Of a stretch of 64,000 nt of DNA, positions 9,042-16,806 are shown one piece after another. The translations under genes were made by a program, and so were the position numbers. This stretch comes from Algihabitans albus (lineage in GTDB: Bacteria; Pseudomonadota; Alphaproteobacteria; Kiloniellales; DSM-21159). Numbering within the stretch: the first letter of the stretch is position 1; every line of letters starts with the position of its first letter. The notes under the pieces are model-generated. The model saw nothing but the letters and a program-made list of their open reading frames with translations, had not been told where the DNA came from and searched no databases. The stretch lies in assembly GCF_003572205.1 (NCBI RefSeq), contig NZ_QXNY01000002.1:248001-312000 (forward strand). The letters are read 5' to 3'.

Positions 9042-9194
9042 TTACGAAGCGTCATGAACCGTGAAATGAACAAGGCGTGCGCTGGCGATGCTTTTGCTGC
9101 GCGCCAGCCCGACGATGTCATGGCCTCGGTAGTGCAGTTCATCCGTGACAGCTTTACCGACGAAGCCCGTCGCGCCGGTTACGAGTATTCTCAT
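9042..9194 (-). pseudogene. Truncated SDR/epimerase, N-terminal remnant (copy A)
   Basis: An ATG at 9194 with ribosome site AGGATG opens a 50-residue frame: MRILVTGATGFVGKAVTDE..., then YRGHDIVGLARSKSIAS, then an unrelated tail and a stop. The first ~40 residues are close to the intact epimerase at 15308 (ATGFVGSAIVDELRNRGHDIVGLARSESS), including the GxTGFVG NAD(P)-binding loop. The rest of the gene is missing. It is part of the repeated segment described at 9172-9466. Confidence 0.75.
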
Positions 9195-9262
9195 GGATCA
9201 TCCTGCCTCGTTGCCAATGGAGGCAGTTTCTTCCAATACTTCATCCCATTAAAGTTGGGATA

Positions 9263-9276
9263 TTATACAGGTATAA
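9263..9276. promoter_or_regulatory. Palindromic operator TTATAC-AG-GTATAA (copy A)
   Basis: A perfect 6-bp inverted repeat with a 2-bp centre, about 70 bases upstream of the truncated SDR start. The same arms occur at 14050-14063 and 15227-15240; the last lies between the MmyB-type regulator and the intact epimerase gene. Confidence 0.6.
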
Positions 9277-9374
9277 GTGCTACCAGGATCGTTTGGCACG
9301 AACGTGTTTATGACGACCCCGGCTACGTCTGGCTGCACGGGACGATCGCAGATGCTGTGCGGGTGAACGCCTGA
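9277..9374 (+). pseudogene. LysR-type regulator, C-terminal remnant (copy A)
   Basis: This frame ends in IVWHERVYDDPGYVWLHGTIADAV..., which matches the extreme C-terminus of the LysR protein encoded at 27498-28478 (IAWHERTDRDPAHIWMRQCIEECV). The rest of the LysR gene is absent. A second copy lies at 14064-14161. Confidence 0.6.
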
Positions 9375-9464
9375 GGGGGACGGTCACGTTCGTGCTGGAA
9401 AGAGAAGGTTGCGGTATCACACGTCATGGAATCGATCCGCAGCTTTGCGGCTCTCACTCTTGCC

Positions 9465-9632
9465 GCCACCTGTGTAGATAAGATTGTTATTGCTCGTCGC
9501 ATATATTTCTAGGCGCGACGACGGGAGCGGCGCGACCTCCGACCGGCCTTCGCCGGTATGCGCCGGAGTACTCAGAAACAAAAGAGCGAGCGCGGACTGG
9601 GCGCTGGACCACAAGATCGAGAGGGGTCGCAT
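9465..9632 (-). pseudogene. Truncated Kelch protein, N-terminal remnant
   Basis: The frame starting at 9632 gives a signal-peptide-like start, then APLPSSRLEIYATSNNNLIYTGGG. This matches residues ~37-60 of the intact Kelch protein (ASLPSPRQEIYATTHDGLIFTAGG). It is then cut off by the right end of the repeated segment and reads a few meaningless residues (KSESRKAADRFHDV) to a stop at 9417. It is a partial duplicate of 7931-8956. Confidence 0.65.
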
Positions 9633-9808
9633 GCTGTATAATCTCGTGCGATCGTCGCACGCAGCGTCGCTGTCGGACGAAGTGGTATCAGGGCTCGGGG
9701 AACGGCCGGCGTGCCACGTGACCTGACGTAAGGGCAGATGGGTGGCTCCGAAGGAGAGCGCCAGCGGGATACGGACCCCCGAGCCAAATCAGCTTCTAGG
9801 GACGAGGA
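9633..9808. other. Short gap without gene
   Basis: Separates the Kelch remnant from the 3' end of the aldehyde oxidoreductase operon. No convincing hairpin or frame is seen. Confidence 0.25.
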
Positions 9809-12160
9809 CTAAAGGAGCTTGTCCAGCGTGATCGGTAGGTCGTGAATGCGTTTGCCCGTGGCATCGTAGACAGCGTTAGCAACCGCCGCCGCGAGGCCGG
9901 TCATGGAGATTTCGCCGATCCCGCGGGCGCCGGACGGAGCCTCAGGGTCGGGGATGTCGGTCCAGGCGACGTCAATCTCGGGCACATCAAGATGGGCAGG
10001 GATGTAATACGTGGCAAGGCTGGGATTCGCGATCCGGCCGCTGCGTTCGTCGAGGAGCGTGTTTTCCATAAGCGCCATGCCGATTGCCATGACGATGCCG
10101 CTTCGGAACTGGCTGGCGGCGAGCGTGGGATTGAGGATCTTGCCGCAATCATAGACGCCCGTGATGCGCGAGACGCGGAGCTCACCCGTGACGGCGTTGA
10201 CGCGCACCTCAGCGAAGACGGCGCCGGTCGAGTGCATCGACCACTCTCTCGCCTCCGACGGTGGCGGCGCGGCAGCCTCCGCCGAAACCTCGCGTCTTCC
10301 CGCCCGGGTTAGCAAATCGGCTAGAGGCATACGTATGGAGGGATCGCTGGCCAGGACGAGCGCGCCGTCGCGGGTCGTCAGCGCCTCAACTGGGCGGCCG
10401 TGTAGAGCCGTGCCCGCGGGTACGAGAGCAGCGAGTTCGGCAACCAGTGCGTCGCGCACAGCCGTCAGTGCTGCTCCGATGGCGGCCATCTGCTGCGATC
10501 CGGCGGCGATCATGCTACCAGGTAGCCGGTTGTCACCGTATCGGATTTCGATGTCCTCGTAGGGAAGGCCCAGTCGGTCCGCGGCGACCGCCGCCGTTGC
10601 CGTGCTCGTACCCATGCCCATTTCGTGCGCTGCGAGCTCGACCAGCGCCTGGCCGTCCTGGCCGAGCGTGATCCGCCCGGCCCCGCCGGGGAAGCGCTTG
10701 TAGGGATAGTAGGCGGCCGCTATGCCAGTGCCGACCAGCCATTCGCCCTCGCGCCGGCCGAGCCGCTCGCCAGACCGTAACTGCCAGCCGAAGCGGCGCG
10801 CGCCCTCCCGCAGGGCCCCAATCAACGCGCGCTGCGAGAAGGCCTTGCCTGTCGTCGGATCAACCTCAGGCTCGTTCCGGATGCGGAGCTCGACAGGGTC
10901 CATCGCCAACCGTTCAGCCAGGACATCGAGCGCGACCTCCAGCGGGAAGGTCCCGACCGCGGCGCCGGGCGCTCGCATGAAGGTGTTGGCCAGCGTGTCT
11001 CGAATGCCCGCGCGAATCTCGAGTTGCATGGTGTCGGCGCGGTACATGTGCTCCGCGGCCTCAATGAACGGCTCAGTCATGGAGTTCTGCGCGATCTTCA
11101 TGGTGGTGCCGGTATGAATCAGCGCAGTCAGCCGCCCGTCCGGCCGCGCACCGAGGGCGACGCGCTGACGGGTCGGCGCGCGGCCGCCGCAGATGCGGTA
11201 GACACCCTCTCGCGTCAGGGTCATCCGGACCGGCCTATTTGCGAGGCGCGCGGCAGCTGCGGCGAGGATATGGTATTGCCAGAGCGTCTTGCCGCCGAAG
11301 CCGCCTCCGACGAACTCGGCCGTCAGGTGGACTTGGGACGGGTCGAGCCCGAAGACCTTGGCGATGGTGATCGCCGAGAGATCGACGCCCTGGGTGCAGT
11401 CGTGCATCCGCAGGATCCCATCCTGCCAGGCGACGGTCACGGCATGCGGCTCGATTTGGTTGTGGTTTTGCTGCGGCGTGCTGAAGTCGAGATCGACTGA
11501 CGCCTCCGCTTCGGCCAACACCGCCTCGGCATCTCCATCGCGGTATTGCAAATCGCGTCCCGCATAGAATGCGACCGGGGCCTGCGCGGCTGCGTCGTCG
11601 AAGCGAGTGATCGCCTCCGCTTCGTCGTAGTCGACGCGGACGAGGCGCGCGGCATGATCGGCCTCCTCCTGTGTGGTGGCGAGGATCACGGCGACCGGCT
11701 GACCGTTCCAGTGGACCGAGGCGTCCTGCATAACCGGGATGGCGCTGCCGGCCATGCCGGTCGGAGAGGCGTAGAAGGGCTCGGGCGGCGCCAGGCGCGG
11801 CGCGTTCTCGTGCGTCATCACGAGGACGACACCGGGTGCTGCGCGCGTGGCCTCGGTCTCGATCCTGTGGATCGTCCCTCGGGCGACGGTCGAGAAGACG
11901 AGCGCGCCATAGACCATGCCCGGAAAGCGGTGCTCGGCGGCGAAACGCGCTGCGCCGCGCACCTTCAGAGGGCCGTCCCGTCTCGGGTAGGCCGTCCCGA
12001 GACCGCTTCGTGCCGTTGCGTTCGGGAGGGACTCGGCGAGGCCCAGTTCCGGGAGCATCAAGCTCGCAGCCGCAGCGACCGAGCCCGCGAGCACATCACG
12101 ACGCGTCGGCTGTAGGCCACCGCCCGACAGCATGGGCCGGGTATTGGGCTTTTGGGTCAT
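9809..12160 (-). CDS. Aldehyde/xanthine oxidoreductase family molybdopterin-binding subunit
   Basis: 783 residues from the ATG at 12160, which overlaps the stop of the FAD subunit (ATGA). The N-terminus has a Tat-type signal (TRRDVLAG followed by SVAAAASLMLP, residues ~18-36), so the complex is probably exported folded. Typical molybdenum-cofactor motifs are seen: FVGGGFGGKTLWQYH, RAPGAAVGTFPLEVALD, and a late EMGMGTSTATAA, followed by the GARGIGEISMTG loop that holds the catalytic glutamate near the C-terminus. It would oxidise an aldehyde or N-heterocycle by hydroxylation, passing electrons to the two partner subunits encoded upstream. The upstream extension of the frame to 12340 is not needed. 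Confidence 0.9.
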   Translation of the reverse strand: MTQKPNTRPMLSGGGLQPTRRDVLAGSVAAAASLMLPELGLAESLPNATARSGLGTAYPRRDGPLKVRGAARFAAEHRFPGMVYGALVFSTVARGTIHRIETEATRAAPGVVLVMTHENAPRLAPPEPFYASPTGMAGSAIPVMQDASVHWNGQPVAVILATTQEEADHAARLVRVDYDEAEAITRFDDAAAQAPVAFYAGRDLQYRDGDAEAVLAEAEASVDLDFSTPQQNHNQIEPHAVTVAWQDGILRMHDCTQGVDLSAITIAKVFGLDPSQVHLTAEFVGGGFGGKTLWQYHILAAAAARLANRPVRMTLTREGVYRICGGRAPTRQRVALGARPDGRLTALIHTGTTMKIAQNSMTEPFIEAAEHMYRADTMQLEIRAGIRDTLANTFMRAPGAAVGTFPLEVALDVLAERLAMDPVELRIRNEPEVDPTTGKAFSQRALIGALREGARRFGWQLRSGERLGRREGEWLVGTGIAAAYYPYKRFPGGAGRITLGQDGQALVELAAHEMGMGTSTATAAVAADRLGLPYEDIEIRYGDNRLPGSMIAAGSQQMAAIGAALTAVRDALVAELAALVPAGTALHGRPVEALTTRDGALVLASDPSIRMPLADLLTRAGRREVSAEAAAPPPSEAREWSMHSTGAVFAEVRVNAVTGELRVSRITGVYDCGKILNPTLAASQFRSGIVMAIGMALMENTLLDERSGRIANPSLATYYIPAHLDVPEIDVAWTDIPDPEAPSGARGIGEISMTGLAAAVANAVYDATGKRIHDLPITLDKLL

Positions 12161-13143
12161 AGGTCGGCTCCAGCAAGGTCGGTCAGCACCGCGACGATCG
12201 TCCGGCGCGCTAGGTCGGGTTTGAAGGCGTTGCCGGGGCGCGTCGTCGAACCAGAAAGCGCAAGGTCGGCAGCCGCGACGAAGGCGCTCTGCTCTGGGAC
12301 CGCGCCGATAAGCGCGGCCTCGGCCTCGCGCGGGCGCCACGGCTTCGGCGCCACGCCGCCGAGCGCAATGCGTACATCGGCGATGCGCCCATCCGCCACC
12401 TCGAGGGCGGCCGCGACCGAGACCAGCGCGAAAGCGTAGCTCGCCCGGTCACGCACCTTGCGGTAGGTGGAACGCGCGGTGATGCTTTGTGATGGCAGTT
12501 CGACGGCGGTGATCAGCTCGCCGGGCTCGAGAACCGTCTCGAGATGCGGCGTGTCGCCGGGGAGACGGTGGAGATCGACAAGAGGCACGCGTCGTCGTCC
12601 ATTTGCCCCGGCGAGATGCACCACCGTATCGAACGCCGCGAGCGCCACGCACATGTCGGACGGATGGATCGCGATGCAGGCCGGCGAGACGCCGAGGATC
12701 CCGTGGCCGCGATTGAGCCCCTCCAGTGCATCGCAGCCCTGCCCGGGCTGACGCTTGTTGCAACCCGCGCCCTCGACATCGAGGAAGTATGTGCAGCGCG
12801 TCCGCTGTAGGATGTTGCCGCCCACGGTCGCCATGTTGCGGATCTGGGCCGAGGCACCGGACAGGATCGCGCGGGCGAGGGCCGGGTAGCGGGCACGGAC
12901 AGCTGCATTCTCGGCCACCGCGGTGTTGCTGGCCGCAGCGCCTATCAGGAGACCACCGCCGTTGGTCGGCTCGATACGGCGGGAGAGACCGGTCACGTCC
13001 ACCAGCCGGCCTGGAGCCTCGACACCTTCGCGCATCAGATCGACGAGATTCGTACCCGCGCCGAGGTATTTTGCGCCGGCATCTCTCGCTCCGGCGACCG
13101 CGCCCTGCTCGGACCTCGCCCTGGCATAATCGAAGGGCGTCAT
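12157..13143 (-). CDS. Aldehyde oxidoreductase FAD-binding subunit with extra Fe-S motif (PaoB-like)
   Basis: 328 residues of the CoxM/PaoB type. The N-terminal FAD-binding part contains the pyrophosphate loop AKYLGAGTNLVDLM (residues ~25-37) and ATVGGNILQRTRC. Four cysteines between residues ~112 and 140 (RTRCTYF...GCNKRQPGQGCDALEG) match the extra [4Fe-4S] cluster known from the periplasmic aldehyde oxidase PaoABC rather than plain xanthine dehydrogenases. The C-terminal CO-dehydrogenase flavoprotein domain follows. It relays electrons between the [2Fe-2S] subunit and FAD. Both ends overlap neighbours by four bases, so the three genes form one operon. Confidence 0.88.
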   Translation of the reverse strand: MTPFDYARARSEQGAVAGARDAGAKYLGAGTNLVDLMREGVEAPGRLVDVTGLSRRIEPTNGGGLLIGAAASNTAVAENAAVRARYPALARAILSGASAQIRNMATVGGNILQRTRCTYFLDVEGAGCNKRQPGQGCDALEGLNRGHGILGVSPACIAIHPSDMCVALAAFDTVVHLAGANGRRRVPLVDLHRLPGDTPHLETVLEPGELITAVELPSQSITARSTYRKVRDRASYAFALVSVAAALEVADGRIADVRIALGGVAPKPWRPREAEAALIGAVPEQSAFVAAADLALSGSTTRPGNAFKPDLARRTIVAVLTDLAGADL

Positions 13144-13643
13144 CGGCTGTACTCCGAAAGATAGGAGATGATCGCGTCGATCATCCCGTTATGCGCGCCG
13201 CACCGACAGAGATTGCCGCTCATCCGCTCGCGGACCTCTTCGCGGTTGGGTGTGGCCGGGACGTCAAGGTCGGGCGTCACGCTGCTGGGGGCACCACGCG
13301 AAAATTCATTGCTGAGGGCGACAGCGCTCATGATCTGACCGGGCGTGCAGTAGCCGCACTGTAGTCCGTCGTGCTGGACGAAGAGCGCCTGTAAAGGATG
13401 CAGGTCCTCGCCATCGGCGAGCCCCTCGATCGTAGTTACCGAACGCCCATCGTATTGCGCGGCAAGGGCTAGGCAGGCGAGGATGCGCTCCCCATCGACC
13501 AGGACGGTGCAAGCCCCGCAGGCACCTTGGTTGCAGCCTTTCTTCGTGCCGGGGAGATCGAGCCGCTCGCGCATGAGATCGAGCAGCGAGACACGCATGT
13601 CAGCTGGCAGATCGTACGGCTGTCCGTTGATCGTAATGGTCAT
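13140..13643 (-). CDS. Aldehyde oxidoreductase [2Fe-2S] subunit
   Basis: 167 residues from the ATG at 13643 (ribosome site AAGGGGAC); the open frame continues upstream through non-homologous sequence. The plant-type ferredoxin motif GCNQGACGACTVLVDG lies at about residues 40-55 with its fourth Cys in ERILAC, and the second cluster motif is QCGYCTPGQ...RERMSGNLCRCGAHNGM. It carries electrons from the molybdenum centre. First gene of the three-gene operon. Unlike PaoA of E. coli there is no Tat signal at this start; the signal is on the large subunit instead. Confidence 0.9.
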   Translation of the reverse strand: MTITINGQPYDLPADMRVSLLDLMRERLDLPGTKKGCNQGACGACTVLVDGERILACLALAAQYDGRSVTTIEGLADGEDLHPLQALFVQHDGLQCGYCTPGQIMSAVALSNEFSRGAPSSVTPDLDVPATPNREEVRERMSGNLCRCGAHNGMIDAIISYLSEYSR

Positions 13644-13879
13644 GCCGAGCGTCCCCTTCGGCCAGTCGTTCGCGCATAGGCTGCTGTGCTTTCTTCGGCA
13701 TCGACGTATGCCACCGAGCGCAGGTCGGTAAGCAGAGACGGCCCCGTGGGTCCCATCTGAGGTGCTCTCGCGTCGTCGCGCTTGATGCAGGCTGATCGAC
13801 AGCGGCGAAGAGGGCGAATCAGGCGACTTGGTCGGCCGCAGCCTTCTCGGCAACCTTGGAGGCGCGGGGGGACGCCGTG

Positions 13880-13981
13880 GTCGGACTGTGCAAGACCGAC
13901 CACGTCGAGTCCGTGCGCCAGCGGTTCCTCGACGATCGTCGATCCGACAAAACATGTTGCGCCGGTTGCAAATATTCTCAT
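13880..13981 (-). pseudogene. Truncated SDR/epimerase, N-terminal remnant (copy B)
   Basis: From the ATG at 13981 (ribosome site AGGATGATCC) the frame reads MRIFATGATCFVGSTIVEE, then HGLDVVGLAQSD, related to the intact epimerase start at 15308, then loses homology. The NAD(P) loop has a Gly-to-Cys change (GATCFVG), so even this part would bind poorly. It sits upstream of the aldehyde oxidoreductase operon, whose promoter may come from this remnant. Confidence 0.7.
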
Positions 13982-14049
13982 GGATCATCCTGCTTCATTA
14001 CCAATGCAGGCAGGATGATCCATACTTTCATCCCATTAAAGTCGGGAAT

Positions 14050-14063
14050 TTATACAGGTATAA
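14050..14063. promoter_or_regulatory. Palindromic operator TTATAC-AG-GTATAA (copy B)
   Basis: Identical to the site at 9263-9276 and sharing both arms with 15227-15240. It lies about 70 bases upstream of the SDR remnant and so could still control the aldehyde oxidoreductase operon downstream. Confidence 0.6.
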
Positions 14064-14161
14064 CTGGTACTAGGATCGTCTGGCATGAGCGCGGCCATGA
14101 CGACCCCGGCCATGTTTGGCTGCGCCGGACGATCGCAGATGCCGTGCGGGTGAACACCTGA
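14064..14161 (+). pseudogene. LysR-type regulator, C-terminal remnant (copy B)
   Basis: Reads TRIVWHERGHDDPGHVWLRRTIADAV... to a stop at 14159-14161, matching the C-terminus of the LysR encoded at 27498-28478. All upstream LysR coding sequence is gone. Confidence 0.6.
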
Positions 14162-14249
14162 GGGTGGACGGTAACCTTCGTGCTGGAAAGAGAAGGTTGC
14201 GGTATCGCATGTCATGGAACCGATCCGCGGCTTTGCGGCTCTTATCCTT

Positions 14250-14367
14250 GCTAGCGCCAGAGGAAATGAGCTCCTGAAACCGGCGGGCCGACACGCTTTG
14301 CCGCCGGGTCGCGCGCGACGAAGACGCAAACCGCGACCTCGCCGTTGCGCTACGACCGTGATGGTCT
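14250..14367. other. Short gap with a faint gene remnant
   Basis: Bases 14290-14345 resemble 3240-3292, with a shared frame RDxNANxxxAVALR. I cannot name the gene. Confidence 0.25.
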
Positions 14368-15204
14368 TTAACGGTCACGCGATATCCGCTTTGGATTTTG
14401 GCATAGCTGCCGCATTTTTTTCGCGTCGGCCGGTTCCGCTGGGGTGTAGGTCAAGAGTTTCAGGTCGGGACGACCATCGACCGCGAAGGAAGAGAATTCG
14501 AATGCGATGGGTCCTGCCAACGGATGCCGGATCCTTTTGATGCCCTCTCCTGTTGATCGCACGTCATTGTCAGCCCACATCGCGGCGAATTCGGCACTCT
14601 TTCCGGAGAGCTCAGCGAGCAATTCCGTAGCCCGGTCATCTTCCCCGGCGCGGGCGGTCTCCGCCCGGAATGTCGCCACCAAAAAGCGCGCCACGCTTTC
14701 CCAATCCTCCTGGGCGGCACGCGTCTCAGAGTCCAAGAAAATTCTCCGCAAGATGTTGCGTTCATCTTTCGAAAGCGCAGTGTAGTCGGTGAGCGCGAGC
14801 CGGGCCGCATCGTTCCAGGCGACGATGTCCCATTGCGGGGTCGCTATGATCGCCGGAATGAACGCCAACGCGTCGAGAAACCGTTGAAGCCGCGGTGTAA
14901 TACCGTCTTGGGAAGCGGCTGGGGCCTTGGGCGGCCGTCCGATGCCGACCAGAAAAAGGTGCTCTCGCTCGGCCTCGGTGAGCATCAGCGCATCAGCTAG
15001 ACTTTCGAGGACCCGTGGCGAGGGTGCGCCGCCACGGCCCTGTTCGAGCCAGGTATACCAGGTCGTACTGATATTGGCCCTTTGGGCGACTTCCTCGCGT
15101 CTGAGCCCAGTGGTGCGCCGCCGTCCTGAAAACCCGAAAGCCGCTGGATCAAGCCGCTTCCGACGATCTTTCAAGAAAGTGCTGAGGCGGTTTTCCTCGT
15201 CCAT
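14368..15204 (-). CDS. Helix-turn-helix regulator with MmyB-type ligand-binding domain
   Basis: 278 residues. The N-terminal HTH follows the family pattern LSTFLKDRRKRLDPAAFGF..RRRTTGLRREEVAQRANISTTWYTWLEQGR, then PSPRVLESLADALMLTEAEREHLF. The rest (LQRFLDALAFIPAIIATPQWDIVAWNDAARL..., ending LKLLTYTPAEP) is an MmyB-like domain thought to bind small hydrophobic ligands. Such regulators commonly repress a divergent short-chain dehydrogenase gene, which is exactly the layout here: the epimerase gene starts 103 bases away on the other strand, and the operator TTATAC-CA-GTATAA lies between them. Confidence 0.88.
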   Translation of the reverse strand: MDEENRLSTFLKDRRKRLDPAAFGFSGRRRTTGLRREEVAQRANISTTWYTWLEQGRGGAPSPRVLESLADALMLTEAEREHLFLVGIGRPPKAPAASQDGITPRLQRFLDALAFIPAIIATPQWDIVAWNDAARLALTDYTALSKDERNILRRIFLDSETRAAQEDWESVARFLVATFRAETARAGEDDRATELLAELSGKSAEFAAMWADNDVRSTGEGIKRIRHPLAGPIAFEFSSFAVDGRPDLKLLTYTPAEPADAKKMRQLCQNPKRISRDR

Positions 15205-15226
15205 GGTCCGTCGATCCCGGTAACAA

Positions 15227-15240
15227 TTATACCAGTATAA
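15227..15240. promoter_or_regulatory. Palindromic operator TTATAC-CA-GTATAA in the divergent promoter
   Basis: A perfect 6-bp dyad 22 bases upstream of the MmyB-type regulator start and 67 bases upstream of the epimerase start, so placed to control both. The two remnant copies at 9263 and 14050 keep the same arms. Confidence 0.65.
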
Positions 15241-15307
15241 ACCCTCATCTTTAACATGATTAGATTATGGACGAAACTCTCCTCATTGGCAACGCGGAGG
15301 ATGACCC

Positions 15308-16201
15308 ATGAAGATTTTCGTTACCGGCGCAACCGGTTTCGTCGGTTCGGCTATCGTGGATGAACTGCGCAACCGAGGCCATGACATCGTCGGTCTGGCG
15401 CGCAGCGAAAGCTCCGCCAACGCGCTAAGCGACGCGGGGCTTAACGTCCATCGTGGCAATATCGCCGATCCCGAGAGCGTCACCTCCGCCTTGAGCCAGG
15501 TAGACGCGGTGATACATACAGCTTTCAACCATGACTTTTCCCGATACCTGGAGAACTGCGAGGCCGACGGCCGATTGCTGGATGCGCTAGCCCGTGCGTT
15601 GGAAGGCACGGACAAAGCGCTGATCGCGACCTCGGTCACCATCGTGACCCCGTCAGGCGAACTCTCCACCGAAAACGACCGTGCCCTAGACCAGGTTCCG
15701 CGTAGCGCATCGGAAGCTTTTCTGGACTATGCTAACAGGGGTGTTCAGACAAGCGTCGTTCGCCTTCCGCCGAGCGTTCACGGTGCGGGCGACACTGCTT
15801 TCGTTCCCGCGCTAATAGCTTTGGCGCGGAAGCGCGGAGTATCAGCTTACGTTGATGACGGCGCGAACCGCTGGCCTGCGGTCCATCGCGACGACGCGGC
15901 ACGACTTTTCTGCGATGCCGTCGAACGGCCCCGGCCTGCTGCGCGATACCACGCGGTCGCCGAAACCGGCCTTCCGTTCCGAGAGATCGCCGAAGCCATC
16001 GGAGACGGTTTGGGCGTCCCCGCGGAGAGTGTCCCCAATGATTGGGCCGAGGTTCATTTTGGTTGGTTAGCGATGTTCGCGGCGATCGATAACCCCGTTT
16101 CAAACGATTGGACGCGTGAGGCAACCGGTTGGGCATCGCGCGAGGTTGGGTTGATCTCAGACATGCGCAATGCCGGCTATTTCAGCACGCCATCCGACTG
16201 A
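15308..16201 (+). CDS. NAD(P)-dependent epimerase/dehydratase family (extended SDR)
   Basis: 297 residues. The Rossmann loop GATGFVGSAIVDEL starts at residue 7, followed by HDIVGLARS (second strand) and VDAVIHTAFNHDF. The ATP/NAD family's catalytic YxxxK is not evident: the segment ALDQVPRSASEAFLDYANRGVQTSVVRLPPSVHG has Tyr but no Lys four residues on, as in several atypical members of this family. It probably acts as an NAD(P)H reductase on a small carbonyl compound; the substrate is unknown. Ribosome site GAGGATGACCC. It is divergent from the MmyB-type regulator and followed 13 bases later by a cupin gene. Confidence 0.85.
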   Translation: MKIFVTGATGFVGSAIVDELRNRGHDIVGLARSESSANALSDAGLNVHRGNIADPESVTSALSQVDAVIHTAFNHDFSRYLENCEADGRLLDALARALEGTDKALIATSVTIVTPSGELSTENDRALDQVPRSASEAFLDYANRGVQTSVVRLPPSVHGAGDTAFVPALIALARKRGVSAYVDDGANRWPAVHRDDAARLFCDAVERPRPAARYHAVAETGLPFREIAEAIGDGLGVPAESVPNDWAEVHFGWLAMFAAIDNPVSNDWTREATGWASREVGLISDMRNAGYFSTPSD

Positions 16202-16214
16202 GGAGAGACCCATC

Positions 16215-16712
16215 ATGCAAAGAGAGTTCGTCGCGCTTCCCGTTATCGCCGGCTTGATGGCCTGCTCGCCTTTGCTGGCGAGCGCCCAGTCGAGCGAGGG
16301 CGCGGTCCTCCCGGAAAGCGGCGCGACGATGACGGTGATCCCGTTGGGGGACGCCCTCGACCGGGAGTTCCGCCCGCTCTATGACGCGAGGCCGGAAGGT
16401 CCGAACCTCCTCGTGCTGGAGGGCGATCCCAAAAACAGGCCGTCCCTCACCCTGTTCCGGTACGGCCGCGACTACACCGGAAGCGGCAATCTGCACTTCC
16501 ACACCCACGCCTACCGCCTCTGGCTCATCGAGGGCGAACTGAAGCATTGGGGCGCGGGCGGCAGCGAGGACGCCGCCCCCGTACTCCACCCAGGCTCTTT
16601 TGTGCATCAGCCGGCCGGAGAGCTCCATGCCGCCAATTGCCTCGCCGAGCGCTGCACCGCTTACGTCATATTCGACGGGCCGATCGAGACCGGGTTTCCC
16701 GAAGATCGATGA
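16215..16712 (+). CDS. Exported cupin-domain protein
   Basis: 165 residues from the ATG at 16215, chosen for its AGGAGAG ribosome site 7 bases upstream. The signal peptide is residues 1-24 (LPVIAGLMACSPLLASAQS). The cupin fold is marked by the metal-ligand pattern NLHFHTHAYRLWLIEGELKHWG (HxHxxxxxxxxE-type, residues ~93-115) and the second motif PGSFVHQPAGELHAANC. Metal-binding beta-barrel proteins of this kind include dioxygenases and isomerases, and the activity cannot be told. It is co-transcribed with the epimerase gene, and its 3' end abuts the Atu4866 remnant. Confidence 0.82.
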   Translation: MQREFVALPVIAGLMACSPLLASAQSSEGAVLPESGATMTVIPLGDALDREFRPLYDARPEGPNLLVLEGDPKNRPSLTLFRYGRDYTGSGNLHFHTHAYRLWLIEGELKHWGAGGSEDAAPVLHPGSFVHQPAGELHAANCLAERCTAYVIFDGPIETGFPEDR

Positions 16713-16722
16713 TCGCAGATGC

Positions 16723-16803
16723 CATGACACCGGCTTTGCTGCAGACGGTGAGTTTCGCGACGGGGTCTTGTATCACACCGGCCTGGTCCGCTATCGGCGA
16801 TAG
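16723..16803 (+). pseudogene. Atu4866-domain protein, C-terminal remnant
   Basis: The frame HDTGFAADGEFRDGVLYHTG followed by LVRYRR and TAG matches the C-terminus of the intact Atu4866-domain protein at 44505-44882 (DDTGFYADGRFRDGVLYHGG, then YIFYREE). No start remains. It shows that this left cargo once held a second copy of a gene still present in the right cargo. Confidence 0.7.
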
Positions 16804-16806
16804 GCT

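Larger units (their letters stand above)
9172..9466. repeat. Imperfect direct repeat, copy A (SDR 5' end / operator / LysR 3' end)
   Basis: About 290 bases here match 13957-14249 closely, in the same orientation and over the whole length. Shared parts are the start of a minus-strand SDR gene, the TTATAC-N2-GTATAA operator, a plus-strand LysR C-terminus, and the first dozen codons of another plus-strand gene (ATG-GAA-TCG-ATC...). At its right end it abuts the Kelch fragment. The two copies flank the aldehyde oxidoreductase genes. Confidence 0.75.
13957..14249. repeat. Imperfect direct repeat, copy B
   Basis: Matches 9172-9466 in the same orientation: SDR 5' end, operator, LysR C-terminus, then the start ATG-GAA-CCG-ATC of another gene. 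Differences are scattered point changes and a few small indels. Recombination between the copies would delete about 4.8 kb, including the aldehyde oxidoreductase genes. Confidence 0.75.

Noticed and set aside
12161-12340. Upstream extension of the molybdenum subunit to 12340
   Set aside because: It overlaps the FAD subunit out of frame and would bury the Tat signal; the ATG at 12160 fits the ATGA overlap.
9172-14249. Insertion sequence bounded by the 290-bp repeats
   Set aside because: No transposase, terminal inverted repeats or target duplication were seen; the repeats are gene scraps.
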